Shown in pieces: positions 48,601 through 59,399 of a stretch of DNA of 64,000 nt. A program made the position numbers and the translations under genes. The notes under the pieces were generated by a model. That model saw only the letters and a list, made by a program, of their open reading frames with translations. It did not search any database and was not told the DNA's origin. The stretch comes from Xiphophorus maculatus (lineage: Eukaryota > Chordata > Actinopteri > Cyprinodontiformes > Poeciliidae). Position 1 is the first letter of the stretch. Every line of letters starts with the position of its first letter. The DNA is taken from NCBI RefSeq assembly GCF_002775205.1, contig NC_036443.1, positions 13,713,373 through 13,777,372 of the forward strand, written 5' to 3'.

Positions 48601-49519
48601 TTTCTGTCTGCGGTGTACCGTTGTATTTTAAATAGTTACTAGTTAGTTAATGATCATTTTAGTCCTTTAATAACCTTTCTGAATTTTTACATCTGATGTA
48701 GAATAAAAATTTAGTTATTCCATCTCTGTTTATTTGTTCCCTCCACACACTTTGCCACTGCCCACGATGCACAGCTCAGCACTAGAAGTTTAGATGTGAA
48801 TAGCTAATTTTTCAATTAAACTATATTCAGATGTGCATTATTCTGTGCTGATTATTTTAATGCCTGGTCTGAATGAGCCCTCTGAGTATTTTCTATGGAA
48901 CATTTTGTTCTGCTCTGTCAAAACTAGAGATTTTAACTCAATCCAACATAACAGAGTAATAAACAAATGCCGGGTCCTTCAAGTAGGTGAAGAAATTGCA
49001 CTGCAAAAACACAAAATCAAAGTATTTTTGGTCTAGTTTCTAATGCAAACATCAAAATACACTTAAAATGACACAAGAGGAGCATATTTTAAGTGAATAA
49101 TTCTTTTTTTTATTTTAAATGTATTAGTTACTGGTAGATTATTTCTTAACAAGACATTTTTCCCATCTATAAGTGAAATAAATGACAGTGGAACTAGCAC
49201 TTTGTCATGGAATTATTGAGTTAAACCAAGCTCCAATATCTTGCTGAAAAGTTACTTGTGACATCGTTTTTTCTTATTTCAAGAGTACTAACATGTTTGC
49301 ACTAGAACTGTCACTCAGTTCATAAAGTGAAACTCAAATTATATAAATTCTTTACACATTAAGTAATTTTTTCCCCATGTATTCTTTAATGATCGTGGCT
49401 TACAGATAATGAAATATTGTTGTTCATCTCTACCTTTGTGTTTCTCAACAGAAGGCTGTAGAGATATTCTCGGTACCACTGGAAACTACACCCAGCCGGA
49501 GGTCACCACTCTGACCTAA
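24604..49519 (+). CDS. kcnc4: KCNC4 / Kv3.4 voltage-gated potassium channel, 4 coding exons
   Basis: Coding exons 24604-25221, 41472-42399, 44685-44858 and 49452-49519 join in phase to 1788 nt, 595 residues. The N-terminus [16 protein letters not shown] with Cys6 and Cys24 is the Kv3.4 inactivation ball (fast N-type inactivation, redox- and kinase-sensitive). The T1 tetramerisation domain (about 36-150, [10 protein letters not shown]) carries the zinc-site pattern HCPADVC...CCW. Exon 2 encodes S1 to S6: two N-glycosylation sites (NIT) in the S1-S2 loop, S2 about 264-283, S3 about 295-310, S4 [18 protein letters not shown] at 327-344, S5 about 359-383, selectivity filter GYGD from 415, and S6 with PVP at 444-446. 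A lysine run (PKKKKKH) follows. Exons 3-4 make the cytoplasmic tail ending QPEVTTLT. It gives high-threshold, fast K+ current in the plasma membrane (family knowledge). Intron 1 is 16.2 kb. The ball sequence separates it from Kv3.1-3.3. Confidence 0.95.
26417..26457. repeat. 17-bp hairpin with one mismatch
   Basis: 26417-26433 (CAGCCATTTAAGCCTGA) pairs with 26441-26457 with a single mismatch and a 7-nt loop. It lies in kcnc4 intron 1 and no transposon context is seen. Confidence 0.8.
26930..27640 (-). mobile_element. Tc1-like transposase relic
   Basis: On the minus strand the translated sequence has clear Tc1 transposase blocks in order: SGMMNHALS (family WSDESRF region), [49 protein letters not shown], and further downstream [11 protein letters not shown] ~98-residue open piece lies at 27037-27330. 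The catalytic region is broken by stops and frame shifts, so it is inactive. It sits antisense in kcnc4 intron 1. Confidence 0.85.
29140..29360. mobile_element. Tc1-type terminal fragment
   Basis: Contains GGGGGATTTTATGTGACCAG followed by TCAACACAAAGTAGAAATTC, and later GACTGGACCATTCTCCCACATGAATATGC. These match the end and [11 protein letters not shown] blocks of the same fish Tc1 family as the relic at 17.6-18.6 kb. It is only a fragment, with no transposase frame. Confidence 0.55.
30873..30917. repeat. Overlapping 9- and 11-bp hairpins
   Basis: AGTTATCTGCC at 30887-30897 pairs perfectly with 30907-30917. GGCAGATA just upstream (30874-30881) can also pair with the same TATCTGCC, so the motif occurs three times in alternating orientation. 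Confidence 0.75.
31735..32190. mobile_element. Interspersed fish retroelement fragment
   Basis: Begins with (GACTTA)n and 'GACTTTATTGTCATTTTGCA'. It later contains the block 'AAAAAGCTGTTTCGGAACCT', 'TGCACCGGATGCTGCGGAAC', 'GGCAGCAGGGAGAACAG' and 'GATGTTTCGGCCTCGGGACA'. I recognise this as a common teleost dispersed repeat, probably retrotransposon-derived. The class is uncertain and no coding frame is intact. Confidence 0.5.
33450..33520 (+). mobile_element. LINE 3' tail fragment
   Basis: 'CTTGTGATGGCATTTGTTGT', then 'AAATGGCTCTATATAAATAA' and 'ACTAAACTAAATTAAG', resembles the 3' terminus of fish LINEs with short simple-repeat tails. Only about 70 bp is recognisable. Confidence 0.4.
35654..35689. 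repeat. Perfect 12-bp hairpin with GC-rich loop
   Basis: TTAAACTTGACC (35654-35665) pairs with 35678-35689. The loop itself contains GGCC..GGCC, extending the palindromic character. Confidence 0.8.
35748..35810 (+). mobile_element. Short Tc1-like transposase fragment
   Basis: 'AAGTGCACAAAGCAAGGTCC' and 'GAGCGAGTTTGGTGGGAAAG' followed by 'TTGCACAGAG' correspond to the PVHKARS...EFGVEEL...AQS block of Tc1 transposase DNA. It is about 60 bp only, with deletions. Confidence 0.5.
38190..39580. mobile_element. Fragmented Tc1-type repeat, split by a MITE
   Basis: The left portion (about 38190-38500) has 'GAGAAAGTATTTGCCTCC', 'TTTTGTCACACCAAAACGTT' and 'TCAGATCATCAAGCAAATTT'. The right portion (about 39400-39580) has 'GAAAAGAAGCAGCCCACAGC', 'CCACCACCATGCTTAACAGT' and 'CCCCAGTCTTATCTGACTAC'. 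These are blocks of one known fish repeat family, now separated by a MITE (38593-38880) and unrelated sequence. Confidence 0.5.
38593..38880. mobile_element. Palindromic MITE, copy 1
   Basis: About 288 bp with ~60-bp terminal inverted repeats. The left arm is TAACACTTTATTTGACG, then GACATGACACTGTCAT. The right arm is its complement, ending TGACAGTGTCATGTC, then CGTCAAATAAAG. A second copy of the same family is at 56455-56741. No coding capacity. Confidence 0.8.
40847..41059. mobile_element. MITE with ACACTGTAAAAA ends
   Basis: About 213 bp. The ends are ACACTGTAAAAATAAA and its complement TTTATTTTTACAGTGT, with a TCTCTAATTTA block inside both arms and nested palindromes (TACCGTATTT...AAATACGGTA) in the middle. 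Non-coding; hAT-like by its ends. Located 410 bp before kcnc4 exon 2. Confidence 0.7.
42862..42966. repeat. Hairpin-unit minisatellite, left arm (5 copies)
   Basis: Five tandem units of about 21 bp, each of the form TTTTGCG-ttacct-CGCAAAA, so every unit is itself a small palindrome. One unit carries TTCCCT in the loop. Translation in any frame gives meaningless repeated peptides. Confidence 0.9.
44170..44382. repeat. Hairpin-unit minisatellite, right arm (10 copies)
   Basis: Ten units of 21-22 bp, complement of the left array: TTTTGCG-aggtaa-CGCAAAA. Variants have TATTGCG or the loop AGGGAA. Twice the copy number of the left arm, so the arrays have diverged in length since the arms were last identical. 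Confidence 0.9.
45310..45800 (+). mobile_element. 5'-truncated L2-like LINE, 3' end
   Basis: The + frame from about 45318 encodes a LINE ORF2 segment (ITP-like [14 protein letters not shown], then [20 protein letters not shown]), the conserved C-terminal block of fish L2-type reverse transcriptases. A stop follows at 45530-45532, then an A/T-rich 3'UTR ending AAGTAAATAAATTTGACAT. It lies in kcnc4 intron 3. The upstream flank is a TATA-rich simple repeat (45258-45305). Confidence 0.7.
48224..48262. repeat. (GGAT)n microsatellite
   Basis: About nine GGAT/GGAC units in kcnc4 intron 3. Confidence 0.9.
48999..49307. mobile_element. hAT-like MITE, right end missing
   Basis: Starts CACTGCAAAAACACAAAATC, followed by GTATTTTTGGTCTAGTTTCT. 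The inner right half has the complements (AGTACTAACATGTTTGCACTAGAA) but stops before the terminal complement of CACTGCAAAAAC, so the right end is truncated or eroded. This is a familiar fish MITE family. It ends about 145 bp before kcnc4 exon 4. Confidence 0.7.
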
Positions 49520-51540
49520 CGAAGGAGGTGGAAATGTGAAGTCTGCTGTCCGATCCCTGCTGTCGAAATATACCGCAGAGCCACATATTGTACATCAAGA
49601 TGAATCATTTCTGTTTCCTCCTGTAACATATTTGATCAACAGTAAATATGTACAGCCATATTTGCGAAGCACTTTGCATGTATTGCATGACCTAACATGG
49701 TACTAGAGTTATACCAGATACACTTAAAATGAACTGGACAATATAGCTCCTTTTAAGGGCCCGGAAGCCGTTTATTTCTGCATACTTATGCGCTACAGGC
49801 TCATGAAACCTCAGACAGTTCTCCCTCCAAAGGAAATTGTTCTATTTTTTTTTTTTACAGTTCAAAGTGGTAAAACCCCAAATTTTACTATTTCTGTTGC
49901 GAGAATCATTTTCCTCCAGTACAGCGACATTACGCAGTAAAAAACAAACCCACAATTATTTAAAGAAAGAGGAAAACAAAAAGCACCAAAGTTATGTAAG
50001 CACTTTTGTTCTTCTTCTTTCAGCATGGCAATACATCTTATTCTAAAATGTGATATTATATAAGTAAATTAAGTAAGAGGTCAGCTGGCCGCTAAATAAC
50101 TAACTAACTAACTAATTTAGGTCTTAAACTCCAAGCAAGAAACTTAGTAAAGAACTTTGAATTTGTTTAAAATAATTTACAATCCAAACAAAAACTGTCC
50201 TCACAGTGACTGCTATTTATTAGTTTGTGTAGTTAAATCTTTTTTTTTTAATATAATTTAGATAGGTAGTCACTGGGATTACAACCTTTACAGAAATATG
50301 AGCACACACACCTATCATGGGGATATTGTGTCTTATTCATTTTGGATTTTTAATCATTTATTTGAACTGTTGAGTTTTCCTGGTGGAGTGACGACACGAC
50401 ATACAACTTTAATTTTTTTTATAAAAATAAGAATTAGGAGCACAACTATAAATTTGCTTTGGATTTTCTATCCACCAAGAGTCAAAAATAATACAAGCAG
50501 CTCTAATACATACATGCAGTACATCTAATATTTTGCTACATGTCTTTTAGCAGATAAATCAACCACTTCTGTATCCATCAATAAGCTCCGGGTTCCTTTC
50601 TGGTGCAGAATCAGATTTTAACTATTTTACTGGCTTGAGGTTGAAAATTTTAAAGGAGTAATTTGCGAACTTTAAATTTTGACACAGTTAAGTTCCTAAC
50701 ATAATATTAGACTTCTGTAATGGTATTGACAACAATAGTATTGAAAATTTCGGAGTCATTTTTAAAAGTAGAGTCAATATCTGGACACAAAATTAAGTTA
50801 CTAATATTATATCTTATAATAAGCAAGGCAGGATATTTAGCCAGAAATACTTTATGCCTGCTGGCTTCAAAAAGTGGAGGCGTTTATCTGAAAATTAGCA
50901 TTGATTATTGAACCAAATCATTGGAGTTGTATGTTGTCTTATCATTTCACAGTCGAAATAAATCAATAAAAGCCTAAAATAATACAATGGTGGTGGTAGG
51001 TTTGAACAGAACCGTAGGTTTTTATTAAGACACCTTTGAGCCTAGATTATCATATTTTCCACTGTTTGCCTTCTGCTGCGTCACTGCCTTCTAATGCTGC
51101 AGAATGTGCAGATCTGTCTGTCTGGAACAGCCCAGAAACAATGCTGCTTAAGCAACATGTTAACTTGTAAATGCTTGTAAATTAGGACAGTTTGACAGAA
51201 GCTGGAGAAAATAAATCGGCGGAGCAGTATTGTCTGTTTACCATATTAGCTCAGTGCAGTCGATGCATCGTTACTGGTTGACTCTGGACCAAAATGCAGA
51301 CTATTAGATTACGTGGTAGATTTTCTGTACGTGCTGGTAAAAATACATACGGTACAATGCCATCGGTTCCGCTCGTGCCTCATGGTGAGTAATGGAGTTT
51401 AGATGTCTGTAATGTAATCAGCTTTTGTTTCTCGCTGCTTCCAAGCCCAGAAGCAGCAGGAAAAGGATTTCTTTACCCATGTTTATAATGTATTCCTCAT
51501 GCTCTACCATAGTGGCCTTATGTTTAATAAAGCAAAAGGG
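49520..51540 (+). other. kcnc4: kcnc4 3'UTR and flank
   Basis: AT-rich non-coding sequence after the stop. Candidate polyadenylation signals are AATAAA at 50957-50962 and 50965-50970 (overlapping pair) and another near 51526. Which one is used cannot be decided from sequence. Confidence 0.4.
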
Positions 51541-51675
51541 AAATTAATTTATGTCCTTAAACTATTTCTATACTGACGCTGATGTCTGTAACGTATAAGC
51601 AGCTGTAAGTATGTAGCACAGTACATGATACATGATTAATTACCTGTAAGGTCTGTGTATGCATCATAAAATAGC

Positions 51676-51703
51676 TCTCTCATTGTTAACCAACAATGAG
51701 AGA
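51676..51703. repeat. Perfect 12-bp hairpin
   Basis: TCTCTCATTGTT (51676-51687) pairs with 51692-51703 with a 4-nt loop. Confidence 0.85.
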
Positions 51704-52504
51704 TCATTATTTTGAATATTCACCTTTTTACCCTTATTTTCTGTATTTCCTGTTGTACATATTTGACGTTATCAGACAAGCACACTGCACATCTGTTCAA
51801 TATTTGACCTGAACTGATCATAAAGGGAACTGTGGTGAATTTTAGCCCAGTTTAACTGTCAGGTGTGTCGGGGTGTGTGTGTGTGTGTATGGGAGGGAGT
51901 GTGTGATGTTATACCTCCAAGGCATGTATTTCTATGCAGAAATTCAAATAAAACCCATTTCCTCCTCCCCCCCGGTGTTGAAGATACGTTGGTGTCGTTT
52001 CTGTTTTTGTTCCTCATTAGCAGAGGAGTTTTTCCATCAGCTTTATCTGCAGCTATTTATAGACGAACCAGCAGACGGCTCGTAGCGCCTGCTCGGAGCG
52101 CTGCAGCGGCAGTCACAGCTGCGCCTCCTGCTCTCTGCTGCCTCCCTGATTATGTACCAAAAGGTGTAGATGGCACGCAGATCACATCTCCATGGAGATC
52201 AGAGATGACAGGCAGCTAATTAACGCTCGGCTACACGCGTCCCTTTCTCTCACTGCTGTTTATCACATGCAAATAAACGCTGCCTGCTTGCTCTGGTTCG
52301 CTCAGACGACTCGCAAGCTTCCACTTCGGTGCGGCAAAATGATCAGTGGATTAGCTCCTTAATGAAAAGGTTGGATGTTCAGGGATGCAATGTGACGCTG
52401 AGATGGAGGGAAATGATCAACGAAAAGAATCATTTTTAGGAAAAGCTTTACATGAACTTAGCCCAGGCAGACAAACCAGGATGACAAACATACTCCTCTT
52501 CCCT

Positions 52505-52890
52505 ACACATGCATTTTCAATAAGAAATGTATACGTGTTTTTTTTTCCTTCATAATTGCATTTTTGTCAAAAAATGTATTTATTTATTTTTTTTTTTTCT
52601 TAAACATGCATTTTCATCAGGAAATTTATATATTATGTTTTGTCTTTTCCTTATACAAGCATTTGTTCTTTTGTCATTGCCTCGGCTACTGTTTTTATTT
52701 TCCTTTTCCTTTTTGCGTGTCTTGTTATCAAGAGATGTTTAAATGCGAATGAGGGGTGGTGTCATAAGGCCTCAGCCTCTGCTGATTGGTTGGTTAGCTT
52801 CACACCATTTCTTGACGAAAACACATGTTTAAGGAAAAGAAAAAACAAAATATATAAATTTCTTGCTGAAAATGCATGTATAAGAAAGAG
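52505..52890. repeat. Mixed tandem and inverted repeat
   Basis: On the left (52505-52670) a ~50-bp unit containing ATGCATTTTCA, AGAAAT and a T-rich run is repeated about three times. On the right (52808-52890) two units occur in reverse complement (AAGGAAAAGAAAAAACAAAA, TATATAAATTTCTTGCTGAA, AATGCATGTATAAGAAAGAG). About 135 bp of unrelated sequence separates the arms. Confidence 0.7.
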
Positions 52891-53765
52891 GAAAAGCATA
52901 AAAAAGGAGATTTCTGTTTTTATTTTTAATTATGTCAGTTCTGGTCCTCCATACAAACGTTGGTGGATCAAGATGTAGTCAGATATATTTGGGTGCTCAT
53001 GATATGTTGCTTCACCCAATTGCTTCTTTATCCAGGTATTCATGATTCTCTTGTCATTCTCAGAAACAAGGATTTTCACATTATCTTTTCTATTTATAAT
53101 TTAAGCTTTGTTTTTGGATAGTGGTGTTCATTGCTTCTGGAAAGTGATGATCCTGTAGCGGTCCACCCCTGATGTCCTCTGATGATGTCCAGATCCAGAT
53201 CTTTATGTTCCTGAGTGATCCAGCATTTAACTATGAGACAACTGTTTCAATTAAAAGGGACAGTTCACTTTTAGTTGACTGTCTTTCTTCAAGAAAGATT
53301 TTGAATATTATAAGGTCCATCAAAATATGTTTACTCCCAAGCATGTTTATCTTTTTATTCAAATCTCTTATCTCGTTTAATTTAAACATAGAATACTCCA
53401 TGGTGTCTTTTAAGTCTACATTCACTGTAGCTTCTGAAAAACTTTAAAAATAGTAAAAATGTTATCATGAAAAAGTTTCAGTAACAAACATTTACTAAAT
53501 ATGATCAACAGCGTTGATACTCTGTCAGGAGTTTTTGTCGAGCTTTAAAAAGGTGTTTATAACCTTTGAACTGTTCTAGATTTAGAGAAATTCTGATAAC
53601 AAACTAATGTGTTTCATGGGATTTCAATTTTTACAGACACAAATAATGAAAAAAAAAACTGTTCAGATTTGAATTCAGTCCCCTTTAACCGGATTATTCT
53701 GAAATAAAATCCAACACTCCCAATTGATGAAAGTTGTTTCAAATGTGATCTTTAAATGTAGCAAA

Positions 53766-53804
53766 GAATGAATGAATGAATGAATGAATGAATGAATGAA
53801 TGAA
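53766..53804. repeat. (GAAT)n microsatellite
   Basis: About ten uninterrupted GAAT units followed by TAATTGATTAA. Confidence 0.9.
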
Positions 53805-56454
53805 TTAATTGATTAATTTCAATGCCAAGAGCACCTTTAAATTGATAAAAAAATGAACTGTGGTTGAAGAGGAACAGTCAAAGTTGAAGGGTGATGGAGA
53901 ATCTGCCAGGGCTTGTCCTGTCATCCATGATTACTCCCTTTTATTGTTCCTGCTTGTTCCCTGCTTTTTCCCCCTCTGCAAGAGGTTGTCATGACAATAG
54001 TGAACATGGTTACCATGGAGAGGGGCTCAACCAGAGCCATTTTGCTGTCTGAGCCACTCATACTGTGTAGTCTTGACTTATCCCGAATAAACTTCTGCCA
54101 GTCCATTAGTTAATGAGGATGTAAAGTTACATGTTAATGATGAATCGTTGTTGACCCGAATCATTATTGTGAAAGCATTTAGATAGAGAAACGACACGCT
54201 GAACTGAATCTATTTATTGATCTTGCTTCATGCAAGTCAATTCAAGATGAGCTGAACGCAAAAAAAGTGTGGATTTGAAGCAGCAGTCGAAATGTCGGAG
54301 TAATTTGGAGACTTTTTTCTGAACCCACAGTCCAGCAGGGACAGATGACAGATGGAAGAAAATTAAAGGGGAGAGAGAGCTCTGGAGCTGCCCTCCCTCG
54401 CCCCTTTCTGGTTTTTATTCTGCAGGTCCAGCTGAAAATGCCAGCCATGTTTCAGAGCTCTGATCTGAAATTAATTGCTTCTGAAAGTTGTTGCTGCTGA
54501 ACCCGGTTTACAGCTTATTAAAAAAGTAGATGACCTCTAGTGGTCCAGTTTTGCCAATTTTAGCTTTGATCATATTTTTCTGTATTCTGTATTAACTCCT
54601 CCGAAACGTCTTTTTGCTCTTGTTAAAAGTGTACACTGTTAGGATTAATCAGTTAAATCACTTTTAAGACATTTTAACATAAATTCACGGCGCAAAAAAA
54701 CAAAACAAATTCATGTCCAAAAGCTGCAATATGACTTTAAACCTTTCTAGAACCAGTTCAGTTTGTTATCTTTCTTTGGAAAACCAGGCTAAATCCTGAG
54801 GCTGCTGCCAAGTATACTTGGAAATTATGAGGCCTTGTTATCTTAAAACATTTTATAAAGCTACAAATATCAATGCATATTTAATGATTTCTGATGTACA
54901 AAATGTATGTCTTAGAGTGTGATAAATTAAAATAATACTAAAAAATGTACACAGAATTTGTGTGTATTGCTTTGTCATTTGGGTGTGGAAAAATGTCTTT
55001 TCACAGGAAAGGTTAAATCATGATCACATCTTTCATCCATTTGAGTTAAGCTGAAAGTACAAAGAAACAGGAATTCATGTCCACTAATCACATTCTTTCA
55101 ATAAATCTTTCAATAAATCATAAATGTTTAAAAAAAAAATCACTTCTTAAATCAAAGATTCACATGGCTTAAAAGAAAATGGCTGGTTCTCACGTCTGTC
55201 TCCTCTCCACTCTCTGATTTGGTTTCATAAAAACTTCATAAAGTTCTAATACGACCACCCTAAAATTAAAGGTCATCGAAAAAAAAACAGACGACAACAC
55301 CACAGGTGAGACGTAGGATTAACTTTGTTTGAAAAGACAGCCCAAGTACCATAACAGAGGTTCTTCTGCACTTCAGAGGCTGCAGAAGCCATACTTCCCT
55401 GGGTGTTTAGCGGCGGACGCTCACTGTGTTCCCTTGTGTTTGTGTGAGAGAGAGGGAGAACACTAATCATACCCTTTGAATGTACGACTCCATCAGCGTT
55501 GACCCTGACGGGCTGTATGTCACCCCGACTCCCCCGCTCCTGCCACCAACCTCTGCGCCTCGGCCTCTGCCACCCCCACACGATGGTCGGCTGCACACCG
55601 AGCACCTCCGCAATCAGGAGTTATATTGAATTTCATTCAAATTAGCCTCTGAGTCGCCGCTAACAAGCTTCAAAGTCTGGCTCAAGTCATCCTCGGTAAA
55701 GCACAAAGTAAAGTGTGATGACAGGCAGCCGTGCTAACGAGCTTTAATCCAATAACGTCTGGCGACACCAGGGTAGCGCGTGAGTCAGCCTTACTTTGCA
55801 CATCAGCCGTTTTGCTTTGCACACCTCTCATTTTAAGACTGAATGCTGATATTTTAACGTCCTTCAGAAGCAAACTGCTTCATGCACGTATAGCTGAGAC
55901 TTTTCATGTTGGCATTTTACATCCTCAACTCGCCTGCTGAACAGAGCTGCAGTAAAGGTTTAGGGCAGGATGGTGTACTTCAACACTATGTGACATTTGT
56001 TAACATGCAAAAACAAGTGAGACACGGCAACTATTATTTAAACACTTCTTTTACATCATTATTCCTGATGAATTTATACTCCAAATCAAATCTCAGGTAA
56101 TTAGCACAGGTTAACAGGTCACTTTGTGTTATGACTAAAAGCTACTTTGTCAACGCAAGTTTAAATAATGCTGTAAAATACACAGCCACTGCAGTCTTCA
56201 GAGAGTCCATCAGTCTGTAATGTGATATCATAACAAATCCAGCCATTCTGTGAAGTCCTCAGGTTCCTTAGAGAACATTAGAGAACATCTATTAGTTCTA
56301 CAAGACATTAATAAAACCTTTAAGAAAGAGTGGCGAGATGAGAACAGAAGACAGAATAGTTCCTGTTTAAAATTTGCCACAGAAGATCTCTGGTCAGCTG
56401 AGATGATAATTTTTGACCTACATAATAACCACATTGGGTGTGGGAAAATATTCA

Positions 56455-56741
56455 GTAACACTTTATTTGAAGGGGTGTGCATAAGACTGACATGACACTG
56501 TCATGAACATGACAGTGTCATGAAGTGTCATGAATGTCTATGACTGTTGTCATAAAGTGTCATTTGGTAAATAATGACACTTTTAATGGACTTCTACTGC
56601 AAATTTTAGGAAAACTTTGCATTACAAATATCATCATTTACCAAATGACGCTTCATGACAACAGTCAAACATTCATAAAGATTCATGTTCACGACAGTGT
56701 CATGTCAGTCTTAGGCACACCACTTCAAATAAAGCATCACC
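56455..56741. mobile_element. Palindromic MITE, copy 2
   Basis: Same family as 38593-38880. Left arm GTAACACTTTATTTGAAGGG, then GACATGACACTGTCATG; right arm the complement ending CTTCAAATAAAG. The shared inner block is GGTAAATAATGACACTT. It differs from copy 1 by numerous substitutions and a different centre. Confidence 0.8.
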
Positions 56742-58960
56742 AAATGTTCAGTACATAACAGTAACATGAGGTTGTAGTGGAACAAAATATGAAAAAGTGT
56801 AATTTCCCTGTACAGATTGAAAGTAGCACCTAAAAGTTTAGCTGTTTCATTTCCAGCAATGTTAGTTGATCAAATGTCTTTTTTTTTGGTATTCATTTTA
56901 CTTCTGGTCAGTATTACTAAGTTGTTTGCTAAACAACTGGTTTTATAAAATGCTGTTGGGTGTCAACAATTGTTCAAGACACCATATCAGTAAGATAAAT
57001 ATTGATGCAAGTCCCATCTGAATCATGAGGCAGAAACATCCACACTCTTTCACCGTACAACTATAAATTGATTCAACCTACAAGCAGCAAAGACTTGATC
57101 TGAAGTCTGAGGTCAGCCAAAGCCAAGTGAGATCTTGATACTGCATGAAAAGCTTCTGGACAGCTTAAAGCTTTTAGTTACCATTATTTCATGTTAGATG
57201 AGATTCTTCTCAGAGTGAAAGGATGTCTTTTGTAAAAGCGTAGCCATTATGTCTCAAGACAGGCGGGAAATCACTCAGCCATTACCGTGTGCATTTGCTT
57301 CACTTGCCAGTTTTCTGAAATACTGGCTCCATTTGAACATAGTTCAACAGAGAATAATAATGATAAACAATTAGGCTTTTTTTTTTTTTTTTTACTATTC
57401 AGCCATATCTTTATTTAGATGAACCATTTTTAAAGCAAAAGCACCTTTAGAAACAAGAATGGAACTAAGGTGGAGCCTGTACGTTTCTGCATAGCAACAT
57501 TTTTTTTTACTTCATTGCGATACCAATGAGAAGGCGAACATGCACTCCTGCTCAGCAGTGGTCTAATCAGCCGCCCGCTGCTCTTCGGCTGTCACTGCAA
57601 AAAGGCTTTTCCGGCGCTGCTCTCCAACAGAATCCCTGAATGGCTGCAATTATCCCCTTTGATGAAGCCAGCGCGCATGAAATGGCAAACGCATTAGAGA
57701 CGACACGTCCCACACCCACTCCCAGGTAGGAAGGAAGCCATTAAGGCCAAAATGCTTTTCATCAAGGAGCCTCAACATCTCCATGTTCAATGTCATGTTG
57801 TTAAATATTGATATTCCCGCTTACTAATTGCTGCTCGGTCGAAGAAAAGCACCTTTGATTGCATGTGGGTGGGTTCTATGACCACACGCTTTGTTTTAGG
57901 ATGTGACAAGTAAAGGCAAACCTGTCAACACAGGGGACCAGAGCATCAGAAACTGCTGCAGAAACAGATAAATATTGATGTTGTTTGAACTGATCACAAA
58001 AAAATTACATTTTCATTTCCATCTTTGGCGAAGAGGACAGCTTGTATTATCAAAACATGTATGTTTCCAGCTTTCACTTGCTTTAAAGAAACTCTTTCCC
58101 AGCTTTCAATGTCACTGTCTTTCTGAAGACAGTTTTGGTGAGACAAATAAAGCATGAGAAGTATTATTGTTCTCAGAGACAGTGGATGTCCTGGTTCTCA
58201 GAGATCTAATTGAAGCCCAGGAAGACGAGGAGCATCGAGTTCGCAAACGGCTGAGTGTTTGGAGATAATAGGCTTCAGCTGTTCTCTTCTTTTATCTTCA
58301 AAAAAGGGTCAAAATTCAAAGCAGTTGCCCCATTACTTCGCAGTACATCAGCCTTTGTCTAATGGGCGTGCTTCTGAACTTTGTCCCACTCTGGTGTCAA
58401 ACAGCTGACCTGAAGTTTTCCTCCTCCAGCAGGAAAAAACAGAGTGAGGCTACAGAGCTGCAGCTCGTGGCCTTTTTCCTACCTGTTTTTCTGCCTTTTT
58501 CCTGATTATAGACGATGTGCATTTTCACCTTAACATCGTCTCATATCGCTATGCAGTGAAATAGCGAGTTATCTGTTATGTAAACAACTATTCTCTATGT
58601 TGGTTAAAGTCACTGGCTATAAGTTTGTGACAATGTGGGTTTGATGCTATAATTTGAACAGGATTGACAAAAAAAAAAAAAGAAAAACATAAAGACGAAT
58701 CAAATCTTTAGCTAGAAAATATTGAATGAGCTAACTACTCCCAATGTGAAATGACTGCAATTAGATAGGTAATGTTAGAAGATTAAAAAAAACGGTAAAA
58801 TGGAAATCTTAATTAGCAAAACATGAGACTGCTTGTACAGGAACGGCCTGTATCATAAGACCTGACCTCATACTCTGGGGCTGTGGCATGTCAAAGTCCA
58901 CCACCGGATTTCCAGAGGGACACAGTGAAACACCGTCTCCAAGTTCGATGTCTCTGTGTC

Positions 58961-59399
58961 TTTAAAGGGACAGTATTATGTAAAATGGACTGTTATTCCC
59001 GTCATAACAGCTATACCTGGAGAATTGCCTTGATTCTTTCATGCATGTATTTAATCTCCATGGCAACCGTTCAGCTGTACAAAACGCCTGGGTGGACCCA
59101 GCTCTGCCTCGAAGACGCAGCTTCGTCTTGGAGCTGCAGTGTCAGCTCCTTCAGACTAGTGGCAGCAATTAGCAAACACCTGGTGGATCTGCACATCTGC
59201 TGAGCTCATTATACCATTGATAAAAATGTTGCCAAAGGCTCTTGTGATGTGTTCCTGATGGTGAAAGAGATAGAGGCCCAACTTCAATTAGATAGACACA
59301 GCATTTTTCTGACAACTGAACGTGACGTAGTTACTTGATTTTGCTATTTTGCTAAATGGCACTGTGTGGCTGGAAAATAGATAATACTGCCACTTTAAA
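58961..59399. mobile_element. TTAA-flanked inverted-repeat element
   Basis: About 440 bp. The left end TTTAAAGGGACAGTATTAT matches the complement of the right end (TTTAAAGTGGCAGTATTAT) at 17 of 19 positions. Both ends contain TTAA at the boundary, the target preferred by piggyBac and Kolobok elements. The inside has no transposase frame. Confidence 0.65.

Larger units (their letters stand above)
51541..58960. other. Non-coding flank with scattered repeats
   Basis: Apart from the repeats listed separately I see no gene. The open frames have no recognisable similarity or exon structure. The GC-richer patch at 51.95-52.2 kb and the one at 55.4-55.6 kb were checked and show no convincing coding signal. 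Confidence 0.5.
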
